Origin: Bradyrhizobium sp. JYMT SZCCT0428
GTDB taxonomy: Bacteria > Pseudomonadota > Alphaproteobacteria > Rhizobiales > Xanthobacteraceae
NCBI RefSeq assembly: GCF_018131075.1
Contig: NZ_JAFCLS010000004.1
Span: forward strand, 124,001-188,000
DNA length: 64,000 nucleotides
Direction: 5' to 3'
Shown here: piece after piece, positions 22,746 to 28,850 of the stretch
Numbering within the stretch: the first letter of the stretch is position 1
Layout: each line of letters begins with the position of its first letter
Notes under the pieces: model-generated
What the model was told of the DNA's origin: nothing
The model's database searches: none
What the model saw: only the letters and a program-made list of their open reading frames with translations
Made by a program: the position numbers and the translations under genes

Positions 22746-22774
22746 TTATTGGGACGCCATGTCCCGATTTGCAA
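22746..22774 (-). promoter_or_regulatory. leftward early promoter with palindromic operator (pR-like)
   Basis: On the minus strand TTGCAA (22774-22769) and CAATAA (22751-22746) are spaced by 17 bases. The palindrome GGGACGCCATGTCCC (22751-22765, plus-strand reading) lies in the spacer and touches the -10 box, so an occupying repressor would block RNA polymerase. The flanked version ATTGGGAC-N3-ATGTCCCGA recurs at 23748-23767. A weaker relative, GGGACATTCTGGCCC, is at 22808-22822 near the repressor-like gene start. Confidence 0.7.
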
Positions 22775-22781
22775 GGGCATC

Positions 22782-23132
22782 ATGGGCCGGGACTTAAAAT
22801 CTCCTGTGGGACATTCTGGCCCGATGGGAAAAGACGACGGGAAACTGGCGGAAAGCGCTTGGCAGATGGCCTTCCAGGAGCGGCTTAGCCGCATTCAAGG
22901 CAAGCGGACCCACGAGGCCATGGCCGAGTATCTGGAAATGCCCGTCGAGAGCTGGAAGAAGTGCGTCAACCGCGGCGACACCTTTCCCATCCGAAAGCTG
23001 CCGCGACTCGCCCTGCTCGCAGGAATTCCTGTGGAAAGCCTCATCAAGGGCGACAGAGACGACGAACTCGCCGCCCCGGTGGAGCGCTACCGGAAACGCG
23101 CCTCTAAGCCCGCCGCCCGTCGGGCAGGCTAG
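22782..23132 (+). CDS. CI-position repressor-like DNA-binding protein without peptidase domain
   Basis: The protein is 116 residues from the ATG at 22782, which follows AAGGG. A start at 22824 (102 residues) is also possible. The core, AFQERLSRIQGKRTHEAMAEYLEMPVESWKKCVNRGDTFPIRKLPRLALLAGIPVESLI, looks like a helix-turn-helix regulator. No LexA/CI-type Ser-Lys peptidase follows, so induction by RecA-stimulated cleavage is unlikely. The gene is divergent from the Cro-like gene with the operator in between, and its stop overlaps the convergent 23129..23647 gene by three bases. It is the best candidate for the operator-binding repressor. Confidence 0.6.
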   Translation: MGRDLKSPVGHSGPMGKDDGKLAESAWQMAFQERLSRIQGKRTHEAMAEYLEMPVESWKKCVNRGDTFPIRKLPRLALLAGIPVESLIKGDRDDELAAPVERYRKRASKPAARRAG

Positions 23133-23647
23133 TCTCTTGTATACGACCGATCGATAAAGCCGCCGCCGCCGGTTGGCGTGCGCGTTACTATCGAGCTTGG
23201 TGTACGCTTGCTGGAGGTGCCTTGGCCGCAGGCGAATTCGTCGCAATTGACCCTGAAAAAGTCCGGCTCGTCCGGCCTATATATTCTCACCTGCCGGCCT
23301 CCGATCACGAACTGGAGGCGGTTGACCTCGCTACCGTCCTGGGCCCGGGCAACCACAATAACTCTGCCCATTGCGGTCCCTTTGAAAGCAAAGGCTGGTT
23401 GACCGGGCGTCCCGACATCCACGGACTTGGCCTCCACGATATTGTCTGGGGAGATGTCCACCCTGATTACGGAAGCGCCAAACTCGAAGAGCCGGGTTTC
23501 TCCGATCTGTAGCGAAATCGCACGCTCGACCGGAAGCTTGATCTCTTTTGGCGGCTGCGCCGCAACTGCGGGCGCCTTGACGGGCGCCTGAGCGAGCGCG
23601 CCGGCCGGACAGAGCAAAGCCATCAAGACAAAGGCTGATCGCTTCAT
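23129..23647 (-). CDS. exported protein with secretin/pilus-assembly N-terminal-like (Pil_N) domain, moron candidate
   Basis: The 172-residue protein has a signal peptide, MKRSAFVLMALLCPAGALAQA. It is followed by VERAISLQIGETRLFEFGASVIRVDISPDNIVEAKSVD and GTAMGRVIVVARAQDGSEVNRLQFVI. This matches the pilus-assembly/secretin N-terminal domain (CpaC-type Pil_N), which normally sits in the periplasm. The C-terminal 45 residues contain two Cys (VNCDEFACGQ) and a Gly-rich end. GGGAGGGGGATTTTCG precedes the ATG. It lies between repressor-like gene and the rightward operon but in the opposite direction, so it is probably expressed in the lysogen. Confidence 0.72.
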   Translation of the reverse strand: MKRSAFVLMALLCPAGALAQAPVKAPAVAAQPPKEIKLPVERAISLQIGETRLFEFGASVIRVDISPDNIVEAKSVDVGTPGQPAFAFKGTAMGRVIVVARAQDGSEVNRLQFVIGGRQVRIYRPDEPDFFRVNCDEFACGQGTSSKRTPSSIVTRTPTGGGGFIDRSYTRD

Positions 23648-23728
23648 CGAAAATCCCCCTCCCGAAAGATGGCAGTGTAGCCGGAAAAGAAAGTTAGCGC
23701 GGCTTTTTTGGGCGAAAATCGCGCTCTA

Positions 23729-23772
23729 GGGACACAATGGCCTTGACATTGGGACATTATGTCCCGACTAAT
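23729..23772 (+). promoter_or_regulatory. rightward early promoter with perfect 15-bp operator (pL-like)
   Basis: TTGACA (23743-23748) is followed by the perfect palindrome GGGACATTATGTCCC (23751-23765) and then ACTAAT (23767-23772), an 18-base spacer. A degenerate copy, GGGACACAATGGCCT, lies just upstream at 23729-23743. The strong site matches the one inside the leftward promoter in its flanks (ATT before, GA after). Both early promoters are therefore probably repressed by the same protein. Confidence 0.72.
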
Positions 23773-23807
23773 GTTTCCCGTGAAACAACCTTACGGGAAT
23801 CATTGTG

Positions 23808-24230
23808 ATGCGTAACCTGTCCCAGACTACCGCCAGCATCGTACCCTTCCCCGCGGCCCCGCGCTCGTTTGGTCGCCGATCTATTTCGTCCGTGGTCGGT
23901 CACCTGACCGTGCTGATGTTGTTTCGGCACGGTGAAACGGCGACCGACCTTTTCGTCTCCGACGATGATGATGCGGTCGGCGCCGTCTGGATCCCGAAGG
24001 CTCTGGTGACGGTCGACGAAACGCGCGGCCGGTTTCTGGTGGTCACAATCGCCGCCAACCTCGCGGGCCAGCGTCGGCTTTCGACGCCGATCATCGATCG
24101 CAGCCGCTTCACGCCTGACGAGCTCTCAGAGCTCAATGACGCCGTGTCGGCTGCCGCGCGCGCCCGCAAGCGGCTGTGCGGCTACCAGGAGGCGATGGGC
24201 TGGTCTGGCGGAAGGAACGTGTTCGCATGA
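23808..24230 (+). CDS. first gene of the rightward operon, unknown function
   Basis: The 140-residue protein begins MRNLSQTTASIVPFPAAPRSFGRRSISSVVGHLTVLMLFRHGET. It has a beta-strand-rich centre (AVWIPKALVTVDETRGRFLVVTIAANLA) and ends with a charged helix (SELNDAVSAAARARKRL). A GTG directly before the ATG is an alternative start. It is about 30 bases downstream of the predicted transcript start, so it is the first message of the pL-like promoter. In lambda the first gene is N, but nothing here identifies an antiterminator. No family is recognised. Confidence 0.6.
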   Translation: MRNLSQTTASIVPFPAAPRSFGRRSISSVVGHLTVLMLFRHGETATDLFVSDDDDAVGAVWIPKALVTVDETRGRFLVVTIAANLAGQRRLSTPIIDRSRFTPDELSELNDAVSAAARARKRLCGYQEAMGWSGGRNVFA

Positions 24231-24565
24231 TCACAGAAGCGATGCGCATCGAGTGGGAGGCCCTGACCCGCGCGAAGGAAGCGCGGAGCGTCTACGGCCG
24301 AACCGTCGAGGATCTGCTTCGCCTGTTGAAACGGGCCAAGGTCGTTCGCCTCACCGTGCGCGTTGGCAGGGAGACGGACGATCGTCCCGTTGAGTTCGTG
24401 ACGACCACACCGGCCGCGCTGCGCAAGATGCTCAAATACGAGCCGGCGGGCAAGGTGATGCCTTCCGACTTTGATCCCGTCGAGCGCGAGCTTTGCGTCG
24501 GCAGCCTCCGGGCAATTTTCAACCATCGCGACCATAAGGAGGATGCATGCAGCACCACTGCCTGA
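24227..24565 (+). CDS. phage protein of unknown function
   Basis: This 112-residue protein has an N-terminal helix (MITEAMRIEWEALTRAKEAR), a short beta region (VVRLTVRVGRETDDRPVEFVTTT) and a late acidic segment ending in two His and a Cys. It overlaps the previous stop by ATGA at 24227 and the following zinc-ribbon gene by 19 bases. The frame is open upstream, but the coupled ATG is favoured. No family is recognised. Confidence 0.6.
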   Translation: MITEAMRIEWEALTRAKEARSVYGRTVEDLLRLLKRAKVVRLTVRVGRETDDRPVEFVTTTPAALRKMLKYEPAGKVMPSDFDPVERELCVGSLRAIFNHRDHKEDACSTTA

Positions 24566-24753
24566 CCTGCGCCGCCACCACCTATCACTGGCACTTGCAC
24601 GATACCGCACACGGCATCCCGGAAACCCACATGGCCGGCAGCGAGCGCTTCGTTTGCAAGCCGTGCAAGCGAACGACGTTCGCGATCGATGCCGGCTCTG
24701 TGGCGTTTCCCTTTGTGCTGGACGGCCAGGCCAACCGGAAGCTGGTCGCATGA
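24547..24753 (+). CDS. small zinc-ribbon phage protein
   Basis: The 68-residue protein MQHHCLTCAATTYHWHLHDTAHG continues with FVCKPCKRTTFAIDAGSVAF. The pair CLTC and CKPC with surrounding His suggests one structural zinc site. AAGGAGG five bases before the ATG at 24547 is a near-consensus ribosome site, which supports the start despite overlap with the previous gene. It is coupled to the next gene by ATGA. The function is unknown. Confidence 0.6.
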   Translation: MQHHCLTCAATTYHWHLHDTAHGIPETHMAGSERFVCKPCKRTTFAIDAGSVAFPFVLDGQANRKLVA

Positions 24754-24992
24754 GCGCGACGATCATTCCCTTCCGGCCGGTTGACGGCCCCCTGGTCGAA
24801 GTCAACCGTAGCGCGATCGTTGCGGAGATGGCAAAGGCCCTGATCGAGGCCGGCAGCTACTACTGTGAACGCGACGCCGTCCTGACGCTGCTCGGCAAGT
24901 TCAAGGCGGTCGATATCGCGATGTTGATCGACGATGCCCGGCAGGTCGCGATGCAAGAGGCCGTGGTGGCGCTGGAGATGTCAGGGCCATGA
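24750..24992 (+). CDS. phage protein of unknown function
   Basis: This 80-residue protein, MSATIIPFRPVDGPLVEVNR at its N-terminus, is mostly helical (SAIVAEMAKALIEAGSYYCERDAVLTLL). It ends with AMLIDDARQVAMQEAVVALEM. It overlaps both neighbours by ATGA. Small helical proteins in this operonic place include inhibitors of host functions in other phages, but there is no specific evidence here. Confidence 0.6.
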   Translation: MSATIIPFRPVDGPLVEVNRSAIVAEMAKALIEAGSYYCERDAVLTLLGKFKAVDIAMLIDDARQVAMQEAVVALEMSGP

Positions 24993-25567
24993 TGCAGCTG
25001 ATCCTGCCGAACCAGCCGCGCCCGATCCTGTTCACCGAACTGGCACCGCTCGTCAGCTTCGCGAGGTTGAGGGCGAAGCGCGGCATTTACGAAGGTCGCG
25101 CCGAAAAGGCCACGATGCAGCTATTGCGACAATGCAGCCACCTGTATTCGATCGCTCCTGATGTAAGCGCCAGGCTGATCTATTCGCGGGACCGTGGCCA
25201 CCATTCGAACGGCTGGTGGAAAAATCCCGACTATGAACGCTGCCTGCACCTGTCGATATCGTTCTGCGTCAACCCGACTGATGCGCCGCTGCCGTTCGAC
25301 AAGCGCCAGGCCCAGACGATCGCGGAGGCGTTCTTCGAGAGCGAGACGCGCAAGTGCTGGGTTGAACCGCCGTACAGCCCGGAAGGCAAGCACGCCGACG
25401 TGCACCACTATCGGCTGTTCTGCGATCCATCATGGACGCCAATCCTGCCGCGCGGCGAGGTCTACAATCGCGATTTCACTGAGGTCGGCTGGCGATCGTT
25501 CTCGGAAATTCACGGCCGCTCGACGGACAATGTCGACGCGCCCTGGCTAAAGGCGGCGTCAGAATGA
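24989..25567 (+). CDS. phage protein of unknown function
   Basis: This 192-residue protein has MMQLILPNQPRPILFTELAPLVSFARLRAKRG at the start. A region with several Trp, His and Cys follows (YSRDRGHHSNGWWKNPDYERCLHLSISF, ADVHHYRLFCDPSW). The conserved-looking pattern of aromatic and His residues suggests an enzyme or nucleic-acid binder, but I do not recognise a family. It is coupled by ATGA at 24989 and at 25564. Confidence 0.6.
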   Translation: MMQLILPNQPRPILFTELAPLVSFARLRAKRGIYEGRAEKATMQLLRQCSHLYSIAPDVSARLIYSRDRGHHSNGWWKNPDYERCLHLSISFCVNPTDAPLPFDKRQAQTIAEAFFESETRKCWVEPPYSPEGKHADVHHYRLFCDPSWTPILPRGEVYNRDFTEVGWRSFSEIHGRSTDNVDAPWLKAASE

Positions 25568-25998
25568 ACGCCAACTTCCCCCGCCGCATCGTACACCCCT
25601 TCCCGCCCGGCTCGCTTCTCAAGCGCGTGTCGACCCAGCCCCCGGTACGCCGGGAAGTGGCCGGGCGGGATCTGCCGTACCTTGCGGCCATCCGGACGCT
25701 GCCGTGCCTGAAATGCGGCATGGAGCCGTCAGAGGCCGCCCATGTCCGCTACGCCAGCGCGGCGTTCGGCAAGGCCTCCGGCCTCGGCAGGAAGCCTGAC
25801 GACCGGCATAGCGTCCCGCTGTGCTCAGGCTGTCACCGTCTCGATCGCGACGCGCAGCACAATCGCGGCGAACGTGAATTCTGGAATTCACTCGGCATCA
25901 ATCCGTTGATTGCTGCCGAGCGTCTGTACGCGCATCGCGGCGACCTGGTCGCGATGCGCGCCATCATCATGATTGCAATTGGAGAGCGGGGGCAATGA
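25564..25998 (+). CDS. HNH/DUF968-like zinc-binding protein
   Basis: The 144-residue protein has LPCLKCGMEPSEAAHVRYAS at about residues 46-65. GRKPDDRHSVPLCSGCHRLDRDAQHNRGEREFWNSLGI follows. The C-x-x-C, A-H-V, C-x-x-C-H, D-x-x-Q-H-N-x-G layout is that of DUF968-type HNH proteins, found near recombination genes in phages such as lambda relatives. It may be a Holliday-junction or DNA nuclease. It is coupled to both neighbours by ATGA overlaps. Confidence 0.75.
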   Translation: MNANFPRRIVHPFPPGSLLKRVSTQPPVRREVAGRDLPYLAAIRTLPCLKCGMEPSEAAHVRYASAAFGKASGLGRKPDDRHSVPLCSGCHRLDRDAQHNRGEREFWNSLGINPLIAAERLYAHRGDLVAMRAIIMIAIGERGQ

Positions 25999-26195
25999 AA
26001 GTAACTATGAAAAACGACGACCGGCCGATCGCGCGGCTGCTCGAATTCGGCGCATTCGAACAAGGTCCAAGGGGCGGCTGGCGGTTCGGCACCAAGCGGA
26101 TCGCCGATCGCGTGGTCGACCGGCTGATCGCCGCCGGCGCCGCAAGCAGGGACGGCGACCGCATCGTGAAGGGTGCGCAAATTTGCGCAGGCTGA
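25995..26195 (+). CDS. small basic phage protein, possible winged helix
   Basis: The 66-residue protein MKVTMKNDDRPIARLLEFGA continues with WRFGTKRIADRVVDRLIAAGAASRDGDRIV. The helix-helix-strand pattern with a short wing-like turn resembles small winged-helix units. It overlaps the HNH gene by ATGA and ends one base before the following ATG. In this place close to the integrase, an excisionase-like role is possible but unproven. Confidence 0.55.
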   Translation: MKVTMKNDDRPIARLLEFGAFEQGPRGGWRFGTKRIADRVVDRLIAAGAASRDGDRIVKGAQICAG

Positions 26196-26196
26196 G

Positions 26197-26394
26197 ATGA
26201 ACCGGCAGAACCCCTACACCCAGCGCGCGATTGAACGGGCCATCAGGGCGGCCCGCGCAGCTGGCCTATATGTCGTAGGGGTTCAGGCCGACGGTACCGT
26301 TTTGACGCAGGAAAACCCGCCCCAGCCCGGCCAGACGGCCTTGACAGCCAAGCCGGGCCTCCGCGACGCTCGGGAGAAGCTGGGTGTCCACTAA
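26197..26394 (+). CDS. small protein adjacent to integrase, common in rhizobial prophages
   Basis: The 65-residue protein MNRQNPYTQRAIERAIRAAR continues with AAGLYVVGVQADGTVLTQENP. The R-A-I-x-x-A-I-R-A-A-x-x-A-G-L pattern followed by a beta hairpin is seen in many small genes beside alphaproteobacterial prophage integrases. It might modulate integration or excision. It overlaps the integrase start by 11 bases. The family function is not established. Confidence 0.6.
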   Translation: MNRQNPYTQRAIERAIRAARAAGLYVVGVQADGTVLTQENPPQPGQTALTAKPGLRDAREKLGVH

Positions 26395-27784
26395 AACGGC
26401 CCCGCTTCTGCGTATCGTTGCGTCCCGCGGGGGTCAGGTGGGCAAGGACCGAACTCGCTATTTTCTCTATCTGAACGGCCGCTGGCGCTGGCGTCCGACC
26501 AAAGCCATGAAGGCCTACGGCTTCGGCCTGGTTACCATGGGCCCGGGCGGACCAGGGAATGATGCCAACGGTCACCCAAGAGCCAGCGTCGAGGATCAGC
26601 AGCGCGCGATCGAACTCAACCGCGCATGGGACATGGTACGGTCGGGGCACGCCGCGGCGCCCGCCAGAACCACGCTGAAGCATTATCCGGACGGCAGCGT
26701 CGGCGACGGCTATCAGCGCGCGATGGCGCTGCGCAAGGCCGGCCGCGTCGCCAAAGGCGTGATCTGGACCAAGGAACAGGAAAAGCGCGACGGCTGGCCC
26801 CGCGCATGGAAATGGCTGGAACCCAAATTCGCCGATTGCGACCCGCGCACGATCGAGCCCGAACACTTTCTGCGGCTCGATCCCGACGGCACGGCCAAGG
26901 GCCTTGTCCCTGAGATCGAGGCCGCCGTGTCCATCACCGAGCGGCACATGGTGATCAAGGTCTGGCGCGCGCTGTGGAAAAAAATGGCCGCGATGAAATA
27001 TTGCAGCCTCGATGCGGATCCGGCGAAGTCGTTTGCCAACACGCCGCCCGAGCCGCGCGACGAAGTCTGGCGACGCCGCGAAACGCTCAAGCTGGTGCAG
27101 GTCGCATGGCGCCATGAATTCTACGGCCTCGCGGCGCTGATGGCCGTGGCATGGGACAGCCAGTTGTCGCCGATCGACAACCGCGCGCTGACGCCAGGTC
27201 AGGCCCGCGTCGACGACGTCGGTATTTACTTTGCGCTGGCACGCACCAAGACAGGCCGTGCTGCTGCAGCGACGCTGACGCCGTGGTCGCAGGCCATCCT
27301 GCTCGCGTATCTCCGCAAGCTCGGCCTGCAGCTGCTCGACACGACGCCGCTGTTCTGGACGCGCGGTGGACGGCCGGTCAGCCGTGCAGGCACGACGGGA
27401 CAATGGGGCGGCGACCACGGCGGCGGCCGGCACATCCAGGCGCGGCCCTACACCAAGAGTTCGCTCAATCAGGATTTCCGCAAGGTGCGCAAGCTCGCGT
27501 TCGGCGAGCTCGAGGCTCGGCAGCTGCAGGACATGCGGCGGTCCGGCGGCGTCGAGGGCGATGCCGGCGGCGGCAGCGTCGAGGATCAATCGAACAAGAT
27601 GGCCAACACCGTCGACCGCAACAAGCAACTGCGCAAGGCTTACAACCCAGTCAACATAGCGAGCGTCCGCCGTTTCGACGAAGCCCGGGCGATCGGCGCC
27701 AGAAAGCTCGAACAGGCCGAACAAAGGACGTCGGGAAATGTTACGCTGGACTCGCTCGCGACGCTGTTGAAATCGAGAGGTTAG
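26384..27784 (+). CDS. int: tyrosine-type prophage integrase (divergent)
   Basis: The 466-residue protein starts at a GTG (26384) after GGGAGAAG. The catalytic half begins at about residue 240. It has WDSQLSPIDNRALTPGQ where the first Arg box usually lies, a beta-hairpin Lys motif ARTKTGRA, then LQDMRRSGGVE (second Arg box) and KQLRKAYNPVN with the presumed Tyr nucleophile. The usual first Arg and the box II His are not evident, so this is a divergent branch of tyrosine recombinases. It is the second-to-last gene before the tRNA-Asp integration site. A catalytic role is inferred from position and overall pattern. Confidence 0.75.
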   Translation: MSTKTAPLLRIVASRGGQVGKDRTRYFLYLNGRWRWRPTKAMKAYGFGLVTMGPGGPGNDANGHPRASVEDQQRAIELNRAWDMVRSGHAAAPARTTLKHYPDGSVGDGYQRAMALRKAGRVAKGVIWTKEQEKRDGWPRAWKWLEPKFADCDPRTIEPEHFLRLDPDGTAKGLVPEIEAAVSITERHMVIKVWRALWKKMAAMKYCSLDADPAKSFANTPPEPRDEVWRRRETLKLVQVAWRHEFYGLAALMAVAWDSQLSPIDNRALTPGQARVDDVGIYFALARTKTGRAAAATLTPWSQAILLAYLRKLGLQLLDTTPLFWTRGGRPVSRAGTTGQWGGDHGGGRHIQARPYTKSSLNQDFRKVRKLAFGELEARQLQDMRRSGGVEGDAGGGSVEDQSNKMANTVDRNKQLRKAYNPVNIASVRRFDEARAIGARKLEQAEQRTSGNVTLDSLATLLKSRG

Positions 27785-27789
27785 AAGCC

Positions 27790-28098
27790 ATGACCGAACC
27801 GATGCCGCGCAACTACGACTACCAGGGCAATGAGCGATGCCTCGGCTATGTGAGGGGCGTCACCAGCGTGCCGTGCAAGCGTTGTCGCACGACCGGCGTC
27901 GATCCGGTCGCGGCCGATCCGGGCAATGTTTGCGGCAATTTTTGCGGCACGGACATTCCAGTCTGTCGCAGCTGCGGCGGCTATGGCTGCGTGCCGTCAC
28001 AGCCGGCGGCCGAGGCAATGAGCGAGCAACAATCGACAGAGGTCAACCGGGAACCGAACAAAGGGCGCCCGAAAGTGTCACAACCCCGCCCCGTGTGA
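27790..28098 (+). CDS. Cys-rich zinc-binding protein between integrase and attachment site
   Basis: The 102-residue protein MTEPMPRNYDYQGNERCLGY contains VPCKRCRTTG, VCGNFCG and VCRSCGGYGC, six to eight Cys that could bind two zinc ions. The tail is Gln/Glu-rich and the last codons form the left arm and loop of a transcription terminator, so the end of the gene and the terminator share sequence. AGAAGCC precedes the ATG. It is the last gene of the rightward operon. The function is unknown. Confidence 0.6.
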   Translation: MTEPMPRNYDYQGNERCLGYVRGVTSVPCKRCRTTGVDPVAADPGNVCGNFCGTDIPVCRSCGGYGCVPSQPAAEAMSEQQSTEVNREPNKGRPKVSQPRPV

Positions 28099-28112
28099 CA
28101 CTTTGATTTTTT
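28072..28112 (+). terminator. strong terminator at the end of the rightward prophage operon
   Basis: AAAGTGTCACA (28072-28082) pairs perfectly with TGTGACACTTT (28094-28104), an 11-base-pair stem with an 11-base loop. It is followed by GATTTTTT. It overlaps the last codons of the preceding gene and marks the prophage edge before the tRNA. Confidence 0.85.
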
Positions 28113-28140
28113 GGAACTGCGACTAAGTCTTTGAAAAGAC

Positions 28141-28217
28141 TGGCGCGAGAGACGGGACTCGAACCCGCGGCCTCCGCCGTGACAGGGCGGCGCTCTAACC
28201 AACTGAGCTACTCCCGC
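28141..28217 (-). tRNA. tRNA-Asp (anticodon GTC), prophage attachment locus
   Basis: The reverse complement folds as a full tRNA. The acceptor GCGGGAG pairs with CTCTCGC, the D arm has AGCTCAGTTGGTTAGAGC, the anticodon loop is CTGTCAC (GTC), the T arm is GGGTTCGAGTCCC, and CCA is encoded at 28143-28141. The gene's 3' half faces the prophage, with the integrase 357 bases away. Integration at the 3' end of this tRNA with reconstitution of the gene is the natural reading. The matching second att copy would lie beyond the left edge of the window. Confidence 0.93.
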
Positions 28218-28329
28218 GGATGCGTAATCACGTCTTGATCCGCGCAGAAGCGAGGACTTAAAGGGCCTCCTTGTTTTAGTCAAGGACGTTGCGAATCCCC
28301 TTGTCAAATGGGGCTTTTTGCGATGCTGA

Positions 28330-28351
28330 TGCAAATAACGGCCTATTTGCA
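28330..28351. repeat. 8-bp perfect inverted repeat upstream of HU gene
   Basis: TGCAAATA (28330-28337) and TATTTGCA (28344-28351) are separated by six bases, about 95 bases before the HU start codon. The AT-rich symmetry is consistent with a regulator-binding site. No regulator can be named. Confidence 0.4.
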
Positions 28352-28444
28352 GGCAAAACAGCGTAGGCACCCGCCACCCGAATCGTTTAAGGCCTGATAC
28401 GCCTAAGTTTCCGTAAAGCCATTCATCACCAGGGAGGGCCGAAT

Positions 28445-28744
28445 ATGGCGAAGAAAGCAGCGACTCCGGCGACGATCACGCTGAAGCATCTGGCAGCGGC
28501 AATCGCCGAGGACCAGGAGTTGTCCAAGAAGCAGGCTGAGTCGATCCTGAGCGACACGGTCGCCCTGATCACCAAGCACCTGAAGAAGGGCGAACGCATC
28601 CGCATCGTCGGTCTCGGCATCCTCCAGGTTCGCAAGCGCGCCGCCCGCATGGGCCGCAACCCCGCCACCGGCGAAGCCATCCAGATCAAGGCCAGCAAGA
28701 AGGTTGCCTTCCGCGCGGCCAAGGAACTCAAGGAAGCCGTTTAA
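28445..28744 (+). CDS. hup: HU-family DNA-binding protein
   Basis: The 99-residue protein begins MAKKAATPATITLKHLAAAI and contains EDQELSKKQAESILSDTVALITKHLKKGERIRIVGLGIL. It also has the arm motif RMGRNPATGEAIQI. The R-N-P-x-T-G-E sequence is the HU/IHF DNA-intercalating tip. It would compact and bend host DNA. AGGGAGGGCC upstream supports the start, and a strong terminator follows at 28773. It is monocistronic as far as can be seen, the first host gene after the tRNA-Asp junction. Confidence 0.93.
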   Translation: MAKKAATPATITLKHLAAAIAEDQELSKKQAESILSDTVALITKHLKKGERIRIVGLGILQVRKRAARMGRNPATGEAIQIKASKKVAFRAAKELKEAV

Positions 28745-28772
28745 GCAACGCGGGCTTTCCGATCCGAAATTC

Positions 28773-28813
28773 AAGCGCCGTTCCGGGGGCCCGGAATGGC
28801 GCTTTTCTGTTAT
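28773..28813 (+). terminator. terminator downstream of HU gene
   Basis: AAGCGCC and GGCGCTT close a long stem that also pairs TTCCGG with CCGGAA around GGGC. It ends in TTTTCTGTT on the plus strand. Confidence 0.8.
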
Positions 28814-28850
28814 AGAGCGCCGTCGTTTCTCAAATCCTGTTGTGGTTGTC

